DNA of 64,000 nt from Cytobacillus firmus (GCF_023612095.1 NZ_CP086235.1:3979501-4043500), one strand, 5' to 3'; counted from the first letter of the stretch, positions 17,584 to 26,018 are shown. Notes: a model not told the origin generated them from the letters alone. Numbers and translations: made by a program.

Positions 17584-17616
17584 AAAAAATGCGCTAATCC
17601 AAAGATCAGCGCATTT
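17584..17616. terminator. Terminator of the terC gene
   Basis: AAATGCGCT and AGCGCATTT form the stem (one A-C mismatch further in), followed on the minus strand by TTTTTT. Confidence 0.8.
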
Positions 17617-17620
17617 ATAT

Positions 17621-18394
17621 TTATAAAGCTTCACCCTCCGTTTGTTTCTTACCCGGAGCAAACCACCCAAGCAGTGCAATGGCCACCAGTACGCCATAGA
17701 AGACGATTGTCCAGCCTGTACTATGAGGAAAATGATGATCAAGGACACCAATATCCTCATGGGCAAGTGTGATAACAGCAAGCTTGACACCAACCCAGGC
17801 GACAATCGCATAAGCCGTTGTTTCCAATGCGGGCCGTTTGCCAAGCAGCTTCACAAACCAGGTTGCCGCGAACTTGATCAGGATCAGTCCGGCAATCCCG
17901 CCTAAAACGACGACAATAAACTGGCCTCCATCCATGCCGCCGAAATCATCAAGCGGTGAATCCGGCAGTCCAAGTGCCAGTGCAACAGCCGCAAGAATCG
18001 AATCGATGGCAAAGGCAAGATCCGCTAATGCAATCTTTCCTACAGTAGGCCAAAATCCTTTCCCGGCTGCGTCTTTCTTCACATCCTCGCGAATATTTTT
18101 ATTTTCTTTACCGAACTTGGCCTTAATCACATGTTTTAAGCCAAGGTACAATAGATAGGCCGCTCCAATGGCCTGTATCTGCCAGACGTTTGCAATAAAA
18201 GATATGGCAAACAGCGCACCAAATCGGAAAACAAATGCCATAATGATTCCATAATTGATTGCCCTTTTCTTCTCATCTTCCGGTAAATGCTTGGCAATGA
18301 CTGCCAGAACAAGGGCATTGTCCGCCGACAGCAATCCTTCCAGTCCAATTAATATCAATAACGCCCAGGCATACTCGAGCCAAATAGACTCCAT
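17621..18394 (-). CDS. TerC family integral membrane protein (YceF/MeeF-like)
   Basis: 257 residues from ATG 18394 (AAGGAGTG site), the length of B. subtilis YceF. Seven to eight helices carry the two TerC signatures: GLEGLLSADNALVLAV near the N-terminus and LADLAFAIDSILAAVA in the middle, with the conserved intramembrane Asp residues. B. subtilis homologs export manganese to supply extracytoplasmic enzymes; this role is transferred by family. No yybP-ykoY manganese riboswitch is visible upstream. The open frame extends 55 codons further upstream but without a start site. Confidence 0.88.
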   Translation of the reverse strand: MESIWLEYAWALLILIGLEGLLSADNALVLAVIAKHLPEDEKKRAINYGIIMAFVFRFGALFAISFIANVWQIQAIGAAYLLYLGLKHVIKAKFGKENKNIREDVKKDAAGKGFWPTVGKIALADLAFAIDSILAAVALALGLPDSPLDDFGGMDGGQFIVVVLGGIAGLILIKFAATWFVKLLGKRPALETTAYAIVAWVGVKLAVITLAHEDIGVLDHHFPHSTGWTIVFYGVLVAIALLGWFAPGKKQTEGEAL

Positions 18395-18485
18395 CCGCGA
18401 CACTCCTTTCATCAGCAGCATGTTCTTTGTTGATAAGTATAGATTCCCCAAAAATGCGGCAGGAAACCTTAAAAATATATAATAA

Positions 18486-18513
18486 AATGGCGCCCTATTT
18501 TCAGGACGCCATT
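18486..18513 (-). terminator. Terminator downstream of the erythromycin-esterase-like gene
   Basis: AATGGCG and CGCCATT close a stem extended by CCT/AGG with a T-rich 3' side on the minus strand. It follows the end of the in-frame extension at 18522, not the TGA at 18705. Confidence 0.65.
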
Positions 18514-18521
18514 CGCAAAAA

Positions 18522-18704
18522 CTAATTATTAAAATCAAAAAGCCCCGGCGCATGCTCATTCGGCATATCAGGCATTTCAGGAACTGGATAGCCTTTTGGC
18601 GGTTCTACCACAGCAAGGTCTCCGCCATTCCTGCTTGGAGTGGTCCCCTGGAAAACCTCACCGATTCGGGTATCATCCAGCCTGAATTTAAATTGTGCAT
18701 CCCT
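18522..18704 (-). other. In-frame open extension after the erythromycin-esterase stop codon
   Basis: Directly after the TGA of the gene above, the same frame stays open for 60 codons to a TAG, with coding-like wording (FKFRLDDTRIGEVFQGTTPS, GDLAVVEPPKGYPVPEMPDM, HAPGLFDFNN). There is no start codon or ribosome binding site of its own. It is either the C-terminus of a protein truncated by a CGA-to-TGA type change, or a read-through extension. Confidence 0.5.
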
Positions 18705-19910
18705 TCACCGTTCTAAATAAACAGGCGGCTGCACCTTTCTGCAAAAAAAGATGCCGTCATAATGCTTTTGAGGATAAATGGAAATCGGCAGCTGTCCCAT
18801 CATCCCGGCCTCAAGGAGCTGCCATCTTCGCTTCATCCAATTGCGCTCCGGCAGTCCTTTATCACATAAAGGCACAAAGCTGTCATGCCGGCAAGCCTTC
18901 ATAAGCAAACTTTCCAAATGCTTATTTTTGGAGGCGTCAATGTAAAAACGAACCCTTAGGAGGGAAGCAAACTCACCCTCTCCTGCATAAAACCCTAGTG
19001 AATAAACTTTATCACTATATCCGCTGCTCGACAGGAGCTGTCCGACAGTCGAAATTCCCAAAAGGCTTGAAGTCAGTGTTTTGCTTTTTCTAATATGAAA
19101 ATTATGTGCCCAGACAATGACCTTTTCACCCTTGAAATGCTCTTCTAATAACCACTGCAGATTGCTGAACATATTTGTTCCCCGCATGACACCAGATGTC
19201 ATCCAGCTTTTTGTATTGATTTCCAGCCACTTCAGCCGATTTTTCAGCCCTTGTTCAATAACCTTCAGGATCTCTTCTCTTTCCAGATCAGCTTCACTCA
19301 CCCTGCTTGCAAAAAGCTCCAGGCACAATTGGTATAAACCCATGCACATTCGTATCTTTTCTATGACCACTTTTGGTATTTTGGCCTGTCCTCTAATCTC
19401 CTCATCGATTTCAAAGAATACGGTTTCTGCCCGATTGATTGAAGAAATCATTTCTTCGTCAGCGTGGAGTTTGAGCCAGTCCAGCATACGATGAGAGACC
19501 TGCTGATATGCAGGCTGAATATCCATTCCTGCAATATGAAGGCCATCTGCCCAGGACTCCTGGAATAAAGGAAGCATCTCTTCGTTATGAAAAATATCAA
19601 GAAGACTGTGCTGAATCTGTTCTTTAACAGGCAGGTCTTTCAGCAATCTTCTGCTTAATACCGCTTCAAGCAAGCCACTCTCCAATACAACAGCATTAAA
19701 TCCATGGACTTCATGCAAATACTTAATCATCTTCACTTTGGTTTTATAAAAATCTCCGATCCCATGGCTGCTCTCTCCCAGCAGCACAATCCTTTTCCCC
19801 TCAACATATCGATCCATACAGGAGAAATCTTGTGGATCTGTTATTTCACAGCTCTTGCCGGCTATTTGATCTATCCAGAGTGATTTTGTTTTTCGAGTTA
19901 TGAAGTTCAT
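18705..19910 (-). CDS. Erythromycin esterase-like family protein
   Basis: 401 residues from ATG 19910 (GGAGG at 7 bases). Family landmarks: VLLGESSHGIGDFYKTK with the conserved Glu-His pair, DIQPAY, and VIVWAHNFHIRKSK with the second conserved His. Members include the Ere macrolide-lactone hydrolases, but most Bacillus members (YbfO type) have no shown resistance role. The TGA at 18705 may be premature because the frame stays open for 60 codons beyond it. Lies beside decayed SMR drug-efflux genes. Confidence 0.85.
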   Translation of the reverse strand: MNFITRKTKSLWIDQIAGKSCEITDPQDFSCMDRYVEGKRIVLLGESSHGIGDFYKTKVKMIKYLHEVHGFNAVVLESGLLEAVLSRRLLKDLPVKEQIQHSLLDIFHNEEMLPLFQESWADGLHIAGMDIQPAYQQVSHRMLDWLKLHADEEMISSINRAETVFFEIDEEIRGQAKIPKVVIEKIRMCMGLYQLCLELFASRVSEADLEREEILKVIEQGLKNRLKWLEINTKSWMTSGVMRGTNMFSNLQWLLEEHFKGEKVIVWAHNFHIRKSKTLTSSLLGISTVGQLLSSSGYSDKVYSLGFYAGEGEFASLLRVRFYIDASKNKHLESLLMKACRHDSFVPLCDKGLPERNWMKRRWQLLEAGMMGQLPISIYPQKHYDGIFFCRKVQPPVYLER

Positions 19911-20046
19911 TAACAAGCCTCCAACTTGTGTCCAAATATGACTATACCTATTAATACGTTTTGGAAATAAATTGGTTTCACCTATTCATATACTTGGCAA
20001 AAGGAGCCTTCGAAAAGGTAAAATATATTGATACCATTCGCAAAAG

Positions 20047-20131
20047 AAACGGGGAGACTATTAAAAAACTGCTGAGGTTGGCTTTAATAGTCGGCGGAGT
20101 CATCTTGTTGAATAGCGGCGGAGGCCATTAA
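20047..20131 (+). pseudogene. C-terminal fragment of an SMR efflux subunit
   Basis: Encodes KLLRLALIVGGVILLNSGGGH and a stop, the fourth helix and tail of an EmrE/EbrA-type protein; helices 1-3 are gone. Its stop overlaps the start of the partner SMR gene, as in two-gene EbrAB-type pairs. Confidence 0.7.
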
Positions 20132-20132
20132 T

Positions 20133-20480
20133 GTGAGGGGTTATGTATTCTTAACCATTTCAATCGCTGGGGAGATCTTTGCCACTGCCCCGCTCAAATT
20201 GTCGGATGGATTAACCGTGCTGCTTCCGACTGCAGGAGACGTGTTCGGCTATGTACTTTCATTTTATTGCTTATCATTATGTATTATAAACGTTCCATTA
20301 AGCCTGGCTTATGCCATTTGGTCTGGGGCATGAACTGCTTTAACAGCTTTGATAGGCGCCATTATTTGGGAAGAAGCTTTTAACAGCCTTAAGATAGTCG
20401 GAATTTTGCTGATTATAGGCGGGATCATTCTATTGAATTCATCCCACAGTACAGAAACTGCAAAAGAGCCTTCACACTGA
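20133..20480 (+). pseudogene. SMR multidrug efflux subunit with internal stop
   Basis: 115 codons, the normal SMR length, starting GTG. It has the essential helix-1 glutamate in SIAGEIFATAPLKLSDG, YAIWSGA in helix 3, and GILLIIGGIILLNSS in helix 4. A TGA at 20331 replaces the Gly codon expected in the family's WSGxGT, cutting the protein before helix 3 ends. With the first partner reduced to a fragment, the pair is dead. Confidence 0.85.
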
Positions 20481-20490
20481 GGCTCTTTTT
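20462..20490 (+). terminator. Intrinsic terminator
   Basis: AAAAGAGCC and GGCTCTTTTT close a stem overlapping the end of the SMR pseudogene. Confidence 0.8.
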
Positions 20491-20523
20491 CACTTCCCAT
20501 GCTTAATTTATACGTTTACTGCT

Positions 20524-21366
20524 TTATCTAATATCTTTTAAGGCCCTTAACGTCTTATCCCGTATCTGAACTCGATTGACATAATCCTTTGCAACTAGTT
20601 CGGTATAAAGTAAGTCAAAGAGCAGGAAAAGCGGCAAAGTTGGAGAGATGTTCTGCCCCATATGCATACTGCTTTTCCCCATAACGAGAAGGGATAAATC
20701 TGCTAACTTGGACAACTCAGATGTTTTATCACTTGTGATGACAAGGATTGATGCTCCTTGCTTCTTGGCCATTTTAATTGCGTCTATGACTTCTTTTGTA
20801 TTTCCAGAAACAGATATTCCAATGATAAGGCTGCTGTCTGAACATAATGCAGCATCCATCACGGCTTGATGGGGGTCAGTAATCGATTCAACCTGAATCC
20901 CAATCCGGAAAAACTTCCATTTGAACTCCTGTGCTGCAATTCCTGAGTTGCCAATGCCGTATACATGCACTTTCTTTGCATCAGTTAAAAGTGAAACGGC
21001 TTGCTGAATATCTAAATAAGTCATTTTCCGAAAAGTCGTTTCGATAATCTCCAAATGATTCTGATAGAGATTGGAAAAATAATCAATCTCCTTGATATCA
21101 CTGGACACAGTCGGTTTGTTCTTTAAATCAATATATCTTTTTAATTCATGCTTAAATTCATTAAAACCTGAAAAAGAGATTTTCTGACAAAAACGGGTGA
21201 TTGTAGCAGGGGAAATATGAATTTTTTTAGCAATTTGATTAATCGACAATTGGCTGATTTCATCCGGATTTTCGATTATATACTTTGCCAATTCCGACTC
21301 AGAGCTTGTGAATTTTTCCATGGTGCATGCTATTCCATGCAGAAGGTTCTCACCGAGATACTCCAT
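20524..21366 (-). CDS. MurR/RpiR family transcriptional regulator
   Basis: 280 residues: N-terminal HTH_6 (about 1-78; SINQIAKKIHISPATITRFC) and C-terminal SIS sugar-phosphate domain (about 120-250; VYGIGNSGIAAQEFKWKF, ISVSGNTKEVIDAI). It senses a phosphosugar, most likely ManNAc-6-P or GlcNAc-6-P, given the nanE and PTS genes just upstream on the same strand. A terminator at 21487-21518 separates it from nanE, so it has its own promoter in 21367-21486. Confidence 0.92.
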   Translation of the reverse strand: MEYLGENLLHGIACTMEKFTSSESELAKYIIENPDEISQLSINQIAKKIHISPATITRFCQKISFSGFNEFKHELKRYIDLKNKPTVSSDIKEIDYFSNLYQNHLEIIETTFRKMTYLDIQQAVSLLTDAKKVHVYGIGNSGIAAQEFKWKFFRIGIQVESITDPHQAVMDAALCSDSSLIIGISVSGNTKEVIDAIKMAKKQGASILVITSDKTSELSKLADLSLLVMGKSSMHMGQNISPTLPLFLLFDLLYTELVAKDYVNRVQIRDKTLRALKDIR

Positions 21367-21486
21367 ATTCTTTCTCCTCTTTTAGATAATCCATATGTCC
21401 ATTATACAAGATGATAACCTTATTTTTGTTCTAAGGACAAAAAACTATGAAATACCCGTAACTAGCTCTAATAAAGCAAAAAGCTG

Positions 21487-21518
21487 AAAATAACCCAGTC
21501 TAGAGCCTGGGTTATTTT
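21487..21518 (-). terminator. Terminator of the PTS-nanE operon
   Basis: AAAATAACCCAG and CTGGGTTATTTT form a perfect 12-bp stem with an 8-base loop immediately after nanE. Confidence 0.88.
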
Positions 21519-21527
21519 CAGCCGAAC

Positions 21528-22220
21528 CTACTTTTGCAAAGCATCAACAAATCTCTTCGTGATAATCTGCGGTCTGGTAATCGCCCCGCCTACCACAACC
21601 GAGTGAACATTAAAATTTAGTACGGACCGGGCAATTTCCGGTGTTGAAACATTGCCTTCTGCCAACACTTTTGCGTGACTCACTTCTTTTACAATTTGCT
21701 TGATCACAGCATACTCATGATCATCGATTTTCAATCCTTTTGTCTCTTCTGTATATCCGTATAATGTGGGTGCCACAATATCAAACCCCAGCTTATCAGC
21801 AAAAATGGCTTCTTCCACTGAAGAGACATCTGCCATCAGCAGAATATGAGGATACTTTGATCTAACTTCCTGATAAAATACTTCCAGACTCTTTCCATCC
21901 GGACGGATCCGGTTCGTTGCATCTGTAGCAATGATTTCAGCACCCGTATCAGCTATAGCATCTATCTCTTTCAAGGTTGGTGTAATAAAGACAGGATGGT
22001 CGTTATATACCTGTTTGATGATGCCGATCACCGGAAGATCGACTTGTTTTTTTATTTCCCGAATATCAGAGACGGAGTTAGCCCGGATGCCAACGGCCCC
22101 TCCCTCCTTTGCAGCCAGTGCCATACGTCCCATAATGAAGGAGCTATGAAGCGGTTCTCCTTCTAAAGCCTGGCAGGATACAATTAATCCGTTTTTAATC
22201 TGTCCGAGCACTTGATGCAT
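21528..22220 (-). CDS. nanE: N-acetylmannosamine-6-phosphate 2-epimerase
   Basis: 230-residue TIM-barrel enzyme interconverting ManNAc-6-P and GlcNAc-6-P in sialic acid and ManNAc catabolism. Motifs: GLIVSCQALEGEPLHSS at the N-terminus, PVIGIIKQ with the conserved Lys, IIATDATNRIRPDG, LMADVSSVEEAIFADKLGFD, and VLAEGNVSTPEIA then VVVGGAITRP for phosphate binding. It is 23 bases downstream of the PTS gene. With no nanA (sialate lyase) here, the imported sugar is probably ManNAc itself or a related amino sugar. Confidence 0.95.
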   Translation of the reverse strand: MHQVLGQIKNGLIVSCQALEGEPLHSSFIMGRMALAAKEGGAVGIRANSVSDIREIKKQVDLPVIGIIKQVYNDHPVFITPTLKEIDAIADTGAEIIATDATNRIRPDGKSLEVFYQEVRSKYPHILLMADVSSVEEAIFADKLGFDIVAPTLYGYTEETKGLKIDDHEYAVIKQIVKEVSHAKVLAEGNVSTPEIARSVLNFNVHSVVVGGAITRPQIITKRFVDALQK

Positions 22221-22243
22221 TTAAAACACGTCCTTATTATTTA

Positions 22244-23776
22244 TTACTGACCTAAATACTCTTCTACTTCGTTTTTTACTATGGTGACTTGAGGTCCATA
22301 AATAATTTGTACACCCGTACCCTTTTTCACAATTCCTTTTGATCCAGTTTGTTTAATGATATTGTCTTTTACCAGGGAATCATCTTTAACAGTTACCCGG
22401 AGACGCGTCGCGCAGCAATCAACAATATCAATATTATTTGTTCCGCCCAATCCTTCTACAATTGTTTTGGCACGGTCTGTAGCTGAAACTTGCTCTGCTG
22501 CCTGTTCTTCGTCTTCTCGTCCAAGAACTTTGAAGTTCTTTTTTCTGATTAAGAATTTAAAGGTAAAGTAGTATAGGAAGAACCATGGAATACCCACCAT
22601 CAACACATATGGCCAATTTGTTTTATCGGCACCTTGAAGAATTCCAAATAAAATGAAATCGATGAATCCTCCTGAGAAGGTTTGACCGACAGTAATATTG
22701 AAAATGTCTGCCATCATAAAAGCAAAACCATCGAAAATAGCATGCACTAAATACAGAAGAGGTGCCACGAACAAGAAGCTAAATTCAAGCGGTTCTGTGA
22801 TACCAGTCAGGAATGATGTCAACGCTGCTGAAAGCAAAATACCTGCTACCACTTTTCTGTTTTTCTTTTTAGAGCAATGGTAGATGGCCAATGCAGCTCC
22901 CGGCAGGCCAAACATCATAGTAATAAAACGGCCTGACATGAACCTTGATACGCCTTCATAATATTGCTCAGTCGAAGGGTCACCAAGCTGGGCAAAAAAG
23001 ATATTCTGTGTACCGCTGACCAGTTTCCCACCAATCTCCAGCGTTCCGCCCAGAGCCGTTTGCCAGAATGGCAGATAGAAAATATGATGCAACCCCAACG
23101 GTCCGAGCATACGCAAAATAAATCCGTAAAATAGAGTTCCGATTTCACCGGTGCCTGTAACCACCGACCCCAGACCATTGATCATAGCCTGGAAATATGG
23201 CCATATTATAAATAGAATCACTCCTGCAAAAATCGAAGCAAATGAAACGACAATAGGAATAAAGCGAGATCCTCCAAAGAATCCTAACACTTGAGGCAGC
23301 TGAATTTTATTGTATTTATTATGCAGGGCAGCAGCTGTTATCCCGACGATAATCCCGCCAAATACCCCCGTTTCCAAAGTCTGAATCCCAACAGCCATTC
23401 CTTGACCGGCTCCTGCCAAATTATCCTTCACCAAGTCTCCGGTTAATGAAAGCAGTGCACTAATGGTGCTGTTCATAACAAAATAACCTATCATGGCTGC
23501 CAATCCAGCCGTTGCTTTATCTGAACGTGCTAAACCGATCGCTACCCCTACCGCAAATATGATCGGCAAGTTGGCAAATACAATCGAACCTGCCGCACTC
23601 ATAATTGTAAAAATAGCCTGTAGCCAGCTAATATCTAAAAACGGATAAGCTGAAACCGTATTCGGGTTAGACAGCGCTCCGCCAATTCCTAATAACAGAC
23701 CTGCTGCCGGCAAAACGGCTATTGGCAGCATAAATGATTTACCAAATTGCTGTGCCTTTTCAAAAGCTTTTTTCAT
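22244..23776 (-). CDS. PTS EIICB, glucose/N-acetylglucosamine family
   Basis: 510 residues. EIIC (about 1-390) is a membrane channel of the glucose superfamily (MLPIAVLPAAGLLLGIGGAL near the start, LTGITEPLEFSFLF). EIIB (about 430-510) has the phosphocysteine site in IDIVDCCATRLRVTV. No EIIA domain is present, so a shared glucose-type EIIA must serve it. Together with nanE and RpiR it suggests uptake of ManNAc or another N-acetyl sugar as the 6-phosphate. A promoter and a perfect cre site lie upstream. Confidence 0.92.
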   Translation of the reverse strand: MKKAFEKAQQFGKSFMLPIAVLPAAGLLLGIGGALSNPNTVSAYPFLDISWLQAIFTIMSAAGSIVFANLPIIFAVGVAIGLARSDKATAGLAAMIGYFVMNSTISALLSLTGDLVKDNLAGAGQGMAVGIQTLETGVFGGIIVGITAAALHNKYNKIQLPQVLGFFGGSRFIPIVVSFASIFAGVILFIIWPYFQAMINGLGSVVTGTGEIGTLFYGFILRMLGPLGLHHIFYLPFWQTALGGTLEIGGKLVSGTQNIFFAQLGDPSTEQYYEGVSRFMSGRFITMMFGLPGAALAIYHCSKKKNRKVVAGILLSAALTSFLTGITEPLEFSFLFVAPLLYLVHAIFDGFAFMMADIFNITVGQTFSGGFIDFILFGILQGADKTNWPYVLMVGIPWFFLYYFTFKFLIRKKNFKVLGREDEEQAAEQVSATDRAKTIVEGLGGTNNIDIVDCCATRLRVTVKDDSLVKDNIIKQTGSKGIVKKGTGVQIIYGPQVTIVKNEVEEYLGQ

Positions 23777-23833
23777 TGATACTGACCCCCTTTATCTTGA
23801 TGAGAAGCTTTACTGCTTTATCCTTCTATCCGT

Positions 23834-23862
23834 ATCATATATTCACAGCTACAGCAGTTCAA
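23834..23862 (-). promoter_or_regulatory. Promoter of the PTS-nanE operon
   Basis: Minus-strand TTGAAC, 17 bases, TATGAT; GGGGG ribosome binding site follows about 50 bases later. Confidence 0.7.
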
Positions 23863-23867
23863 TGAGA

Positions 23868-23883
23868 TTGAAACCGTTTTCAA
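23868..23883 (-). promoter_or_regulatory. cre site (CcpA) of the PTS-nanE operon
   Basis: TTGAAACCGTTTTCAA, read on the other strand as TTGAAAACGGTTTCAA, matches the cre consensus completely and sits 5 bases upstream of the -35. From 23885 to 24302 I see no gene or recognisable element. Confidence 0.82.
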
Positions 23884-24302
23884 TCCTTTTCATCTTTCTC
23901 CCAATAATGCTGAAAATACGTTCATCTTAGATCAGATGTCTACTTTTCTTTCATTCTTGGTAATAGAATAATAATTACGTGAATTTTTATCCTCTGAAAT
24001 AATTGGGGCTCTTTTAAGAATTAGTCCATTGAAACAAAAAAATATTTCTTTTGATGGATGATCATCGATCTGGCTGAAAAAGGGAATCTAAGGATTATTG
24101 GACTAGCAGTTAGAGCAGCCATAATTTTACCGCAGAAAGCTTGTCTGTGAACTAGAAGAAAAATAGAATGGGGATTACTTTGAGAGTAACTGCTGCCGCT
24201 CAGACATAGAGCATTATCAGCTAGGCTATATTGACATTAATGGAAAGTAACCCTCCAAAAAGAAATTTCACATATAACTTTTTATTCAAGAGTTTGCATG
24301 GT

Positions 24303-24845
24303 TTATAAAATAGAATGAACCCTGACCCGCCAAATCATATGATGAGCCCCTTTACCCCAATAATTCTTTAACAGATATTCCGGTTCACCAAACTTCTTTT
24401 TCCAGATCTTTTGTGATTGTTTATAGCCCGAATCCAGACAGAACTCTTCCACACCCTTATTCTTTAGAGTCACATACATCTCATTTAGCAATTGATTGCA
24501 AATGCCTGAATTTTGATAGTCAGGATGCACAAATACTGTACCCACTTCATAAAGACCCTTAAGTGCCCCTTCCGTACTTTTGTTTATAAGCTCACTTGCC
24601 GGGCCGTATTCCATAGTGCCGATGATTTTATCACCAGCTAAAGCAATTAAAAAAAATCTATCTTGACCGCCGCTTATCAGATCGCGATGCAGATAGCTAT
24701 TCTTGGCTTCTATCTCTTCTTCCATGTCTTCCTGCAGATCCCCTATACCTTCTTTATGAAATGTATCGGTAATCACTGTCCTGAAGAAATGATTCAGCTC
24801 TGCCATATCCGCTGCCTTTGGTCTTCCTATCAGAACTCTAAGCAT
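24303..24845 (-). CDS. GNAT family N-acetyltransferase
   Basis: 180 residues with the GNAT acetyl-CoA core: GTVFVHPDYQNSGICNQLLN (beta-4 and pyrophosphate loop, here Q-N-S-G-I-C) and a C-terminal EFCLDSGYKQSQKIWKKKFG. The Q-x-x-G-x-C/A loop is slightly unusual. Substrate unknown. ATG preceded by AAAGGGAGAG. Monocistronic, with the terminator of the next gene between them. Confidence 0.85.
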   Translation of the reverse strand: MLRVLIGRPKAADMAELNHFFRTVITDTFHKEGIGDLQEDMEEEIEAKNSYLHRDLISGGQDRFFLIALAGDKIIGTMEYGPASELINKSTEGALKGLYEVGTVFVHPDYQNSGICNQLLNEMYVTLKNKGVEEFCLDSGYKQSQKIWKKKFGEPEYLLKNYWGKGAHHMIWRVRVHSIL

Positions 24846-24889
24846 TTTACACTCTCCCTTTCCTTTAACTTGCCTGGCATAATCAAAAT

Positions 24890-24909
24890 GCCCCCTAAAT
24901 TAAGGGGGC
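24890..24909 (-). terminator. Terminator of the Gly-rich membrane protein gene
   Basis: GCCCCCT and AGGGGGC close a 6-base loop; ATTTTG follows on the minus strand. Confidence 0.7.
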
Positions 24910-24968
24910 ACTCTATGCAGATGAACATACTGAATTTAATAGGCCGAATGTCCTTTTGAAATGAATCA

Positions 24969-25172
24969 TCAGTCACCGCCGCCTCCGCAGCTGCCTCCTC
25001 CATCTCCTCCGAAACTATCACAGTTATCCGAGCTGCTGCTGTAATCTCCTATATAATGATGGGAGGAGGAATCCCCGCTATCATAAGTACGTTTTGATGT
25101 TTTGGAACCACTAATACCAATCACGATAATAAGAAGCAAAACCATAATAATTATTCCTGACATGTCCATCAC
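24969..25172 (-). CDS. Small membrane protein with Gly/Ser/Cys-rich tail
   Basis: 67 residues at most (GTG 25172; ATG codons 25169 and 25163 are nearer the AAGGGG site). One hydrophobic helix (GIIIMVLLLIIVIGISG), a Ser/Asp-rich stretch with two histidines, then SFGGDGGGSCGGGGD. Low-complexity GG-D/C tails of this kind occur on some membrane stress proteins. It is preceded by a perfect ECF-type promoter, so it probably belongs to the envelope-stress response; function unknown. Confidence 0.65.
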   Translation of the reverse strand: MMDMSGIIIMVLLLIIVIGISGSKTSKRTYDSGDSSSHHYIGDYSSSSDNCDSFGGDGGGSCGGGGD

Positions 25173-25186
25173 CCCTTATTTTTATA

Positions 25187-25212
25187 TACGGATGAGGGTT
25201 TGGTTGGTTTCA
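25187..25212 (-). promoter_or_regulatory. ECF (SigW-type) promoter of the Gly-rich membrane protein
   Basis: Minus-strand TGAAAC, 16 bases, CGTA (then TATA), the SigW consensus spacing exactly. The start site would lie about 10-15 bases before the ribosome binding site. Confidence 0.75.
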
Positions 25213-25310
25213 GAAAATTTACAATATTTTTCCCTTTATTAAATTCCAGCAAGCATTGCCGAAAAAACTAGTAAGATGCTTTTGATTAAATAGAAAATGA
25301 GGATTTTAAA

Positions 25311-25778
25311 ATGAAAGAAATACTGGTCTACAGATATGAAGATGTCATTCACGCCCCCATTGATCTGGTTTTTAAATACGTGGATGATGATGAAAAAATA
25401 AAGCTTTGGAATACCATGCTGATCGAAAATATTTATGACAATGAGGAAAATAAACCAGTCCCGGAGCCTGGGACTAAGTTTGTCACCGTTCAGAAACTGG
25501 ATAAAAAAATCATCAAAATTGATTCCGAGCTGATCGAATATGAGGCTCCCTATAAAGTGGTTATGCACTCCCATTCCAAAGAAGGATTAAGCATTTCAAG
25601 GTACCTCTTATCAAGGGAGCATGACGGGACGCGCCTGATTGTAGAAGCAAGCCTGATTCCGAGCAGCCTCTTTTATAAGCTGACAACCAAAGTTTTAGGC
25701 TGGACGGCTAAATTTGTGTTTGAAGAGCAATACCAGAACTTGAAGAAATATGTTGAGAATGAAGCGGAAGATGATTGA
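25311..25778 (+). CDS. SRPBCC family protein
   Basis: 155 residues with a START/Bet v1-like helix-grip fold: an N-terminal strand DVIHAPIDLVFKYVDDDEKI, central beta strands, and a long C-terminal helix (KLTTKVLGWTAKFVFEEQYQ). Such proteins bind hydrophobic ligands or act as polyketide-cyclase-like factors; the ligand is unknown. GAGG precedes the ATG and a terminator follows directly. Confidence 0.85.
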   Translation: MKEILVYRYEDVIHAPIDLVFKYVDDDEKIKLWNTMLIENIYDNEENKPVPEPGTKFVTVQKLDKKIIKIDSELIEYEAPYKVVMHSHSKEGLSISRYLLSREHDGTRLIVEASLIPSSLFYKLTTKVLGWTAKFVFEEQYQNLKKYVENEAEDD

Positions 25779-25779
25779 A

Positions 25780-25808
25780 AAAAGGTGTCCTCAAACGGGA
25801 CACCTTTT
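25780..25808. terminator. Bidirectional terminator
   Basis: AAAAGGTGTCC and GGACACCTTT pair around a short loop between the convergent SRPBCC and ChaB genes. Confidence 0.88.
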
Positions 25809-25814
25809 ACCTAT

Positions 25815-26018
25815 TTACTCTTCCTTTTCAACCCATTTATCATCATCATTCTTCTCATATTTCTTCTTCACTGCACTCCAGGCCACCTTAAAGGCCGTTT
25901 CTTCTTCGTCATACTCTTCACTTGCAGAATTAAACGCTTCCTTAAAGATTTCCTGGGCGTGATGCGGAAGATTGTCTTTAACGGAGTCTGGCAGATCGCT
26001 TAGTTTATCGTATGGCAT
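25815..26018 (-). CDS. ChaB family protein
   Basis: 67 residues, almost entirely the ChaB domain: LPDSVKDNLPHHAQEIFKEA, then YDEEETAFKVAWSAVKKKYE. ChaB was named as a regulator of the ChaA cation transporter in E. coli; small ChaB proteins in bacilli are of unknown role. ATG follows a GGAGG-containing site. Single gene. Confidence 0.9.
   Translation of the reverse strand: MPYDKLSDLPDSVKDNLPHHAQEIFKEAFNSASEEYDEEETAFKVAWSAVKKKYEKNDDDKWVEKEE

Noticed and set aside
18136..18348. Minus-strand 70-codon open frame inside terC
   Set aside because: Out-of-frame shadow of terC.
18395..18485. Possible yybP-ykoY manganese riboswitch before terC
   Set aside because: The conserved paired-helix sequences of that aptamer are not visible; only the terminator of the upstream gene is seen.
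19960..20040. Leader peptide upstream of the erythromycin-esterase-like gene
   Set aside because: No short ORF with a ribosome binding site followed by alternative hairpins could be found there, unlike at 7.9 kb and 50.4 kb.
23885..24302. Possible decayed gene upstream of the PTS operon
   Set aside because: Short open stretches exist but none gives a recognisable protein; left as unassigned.
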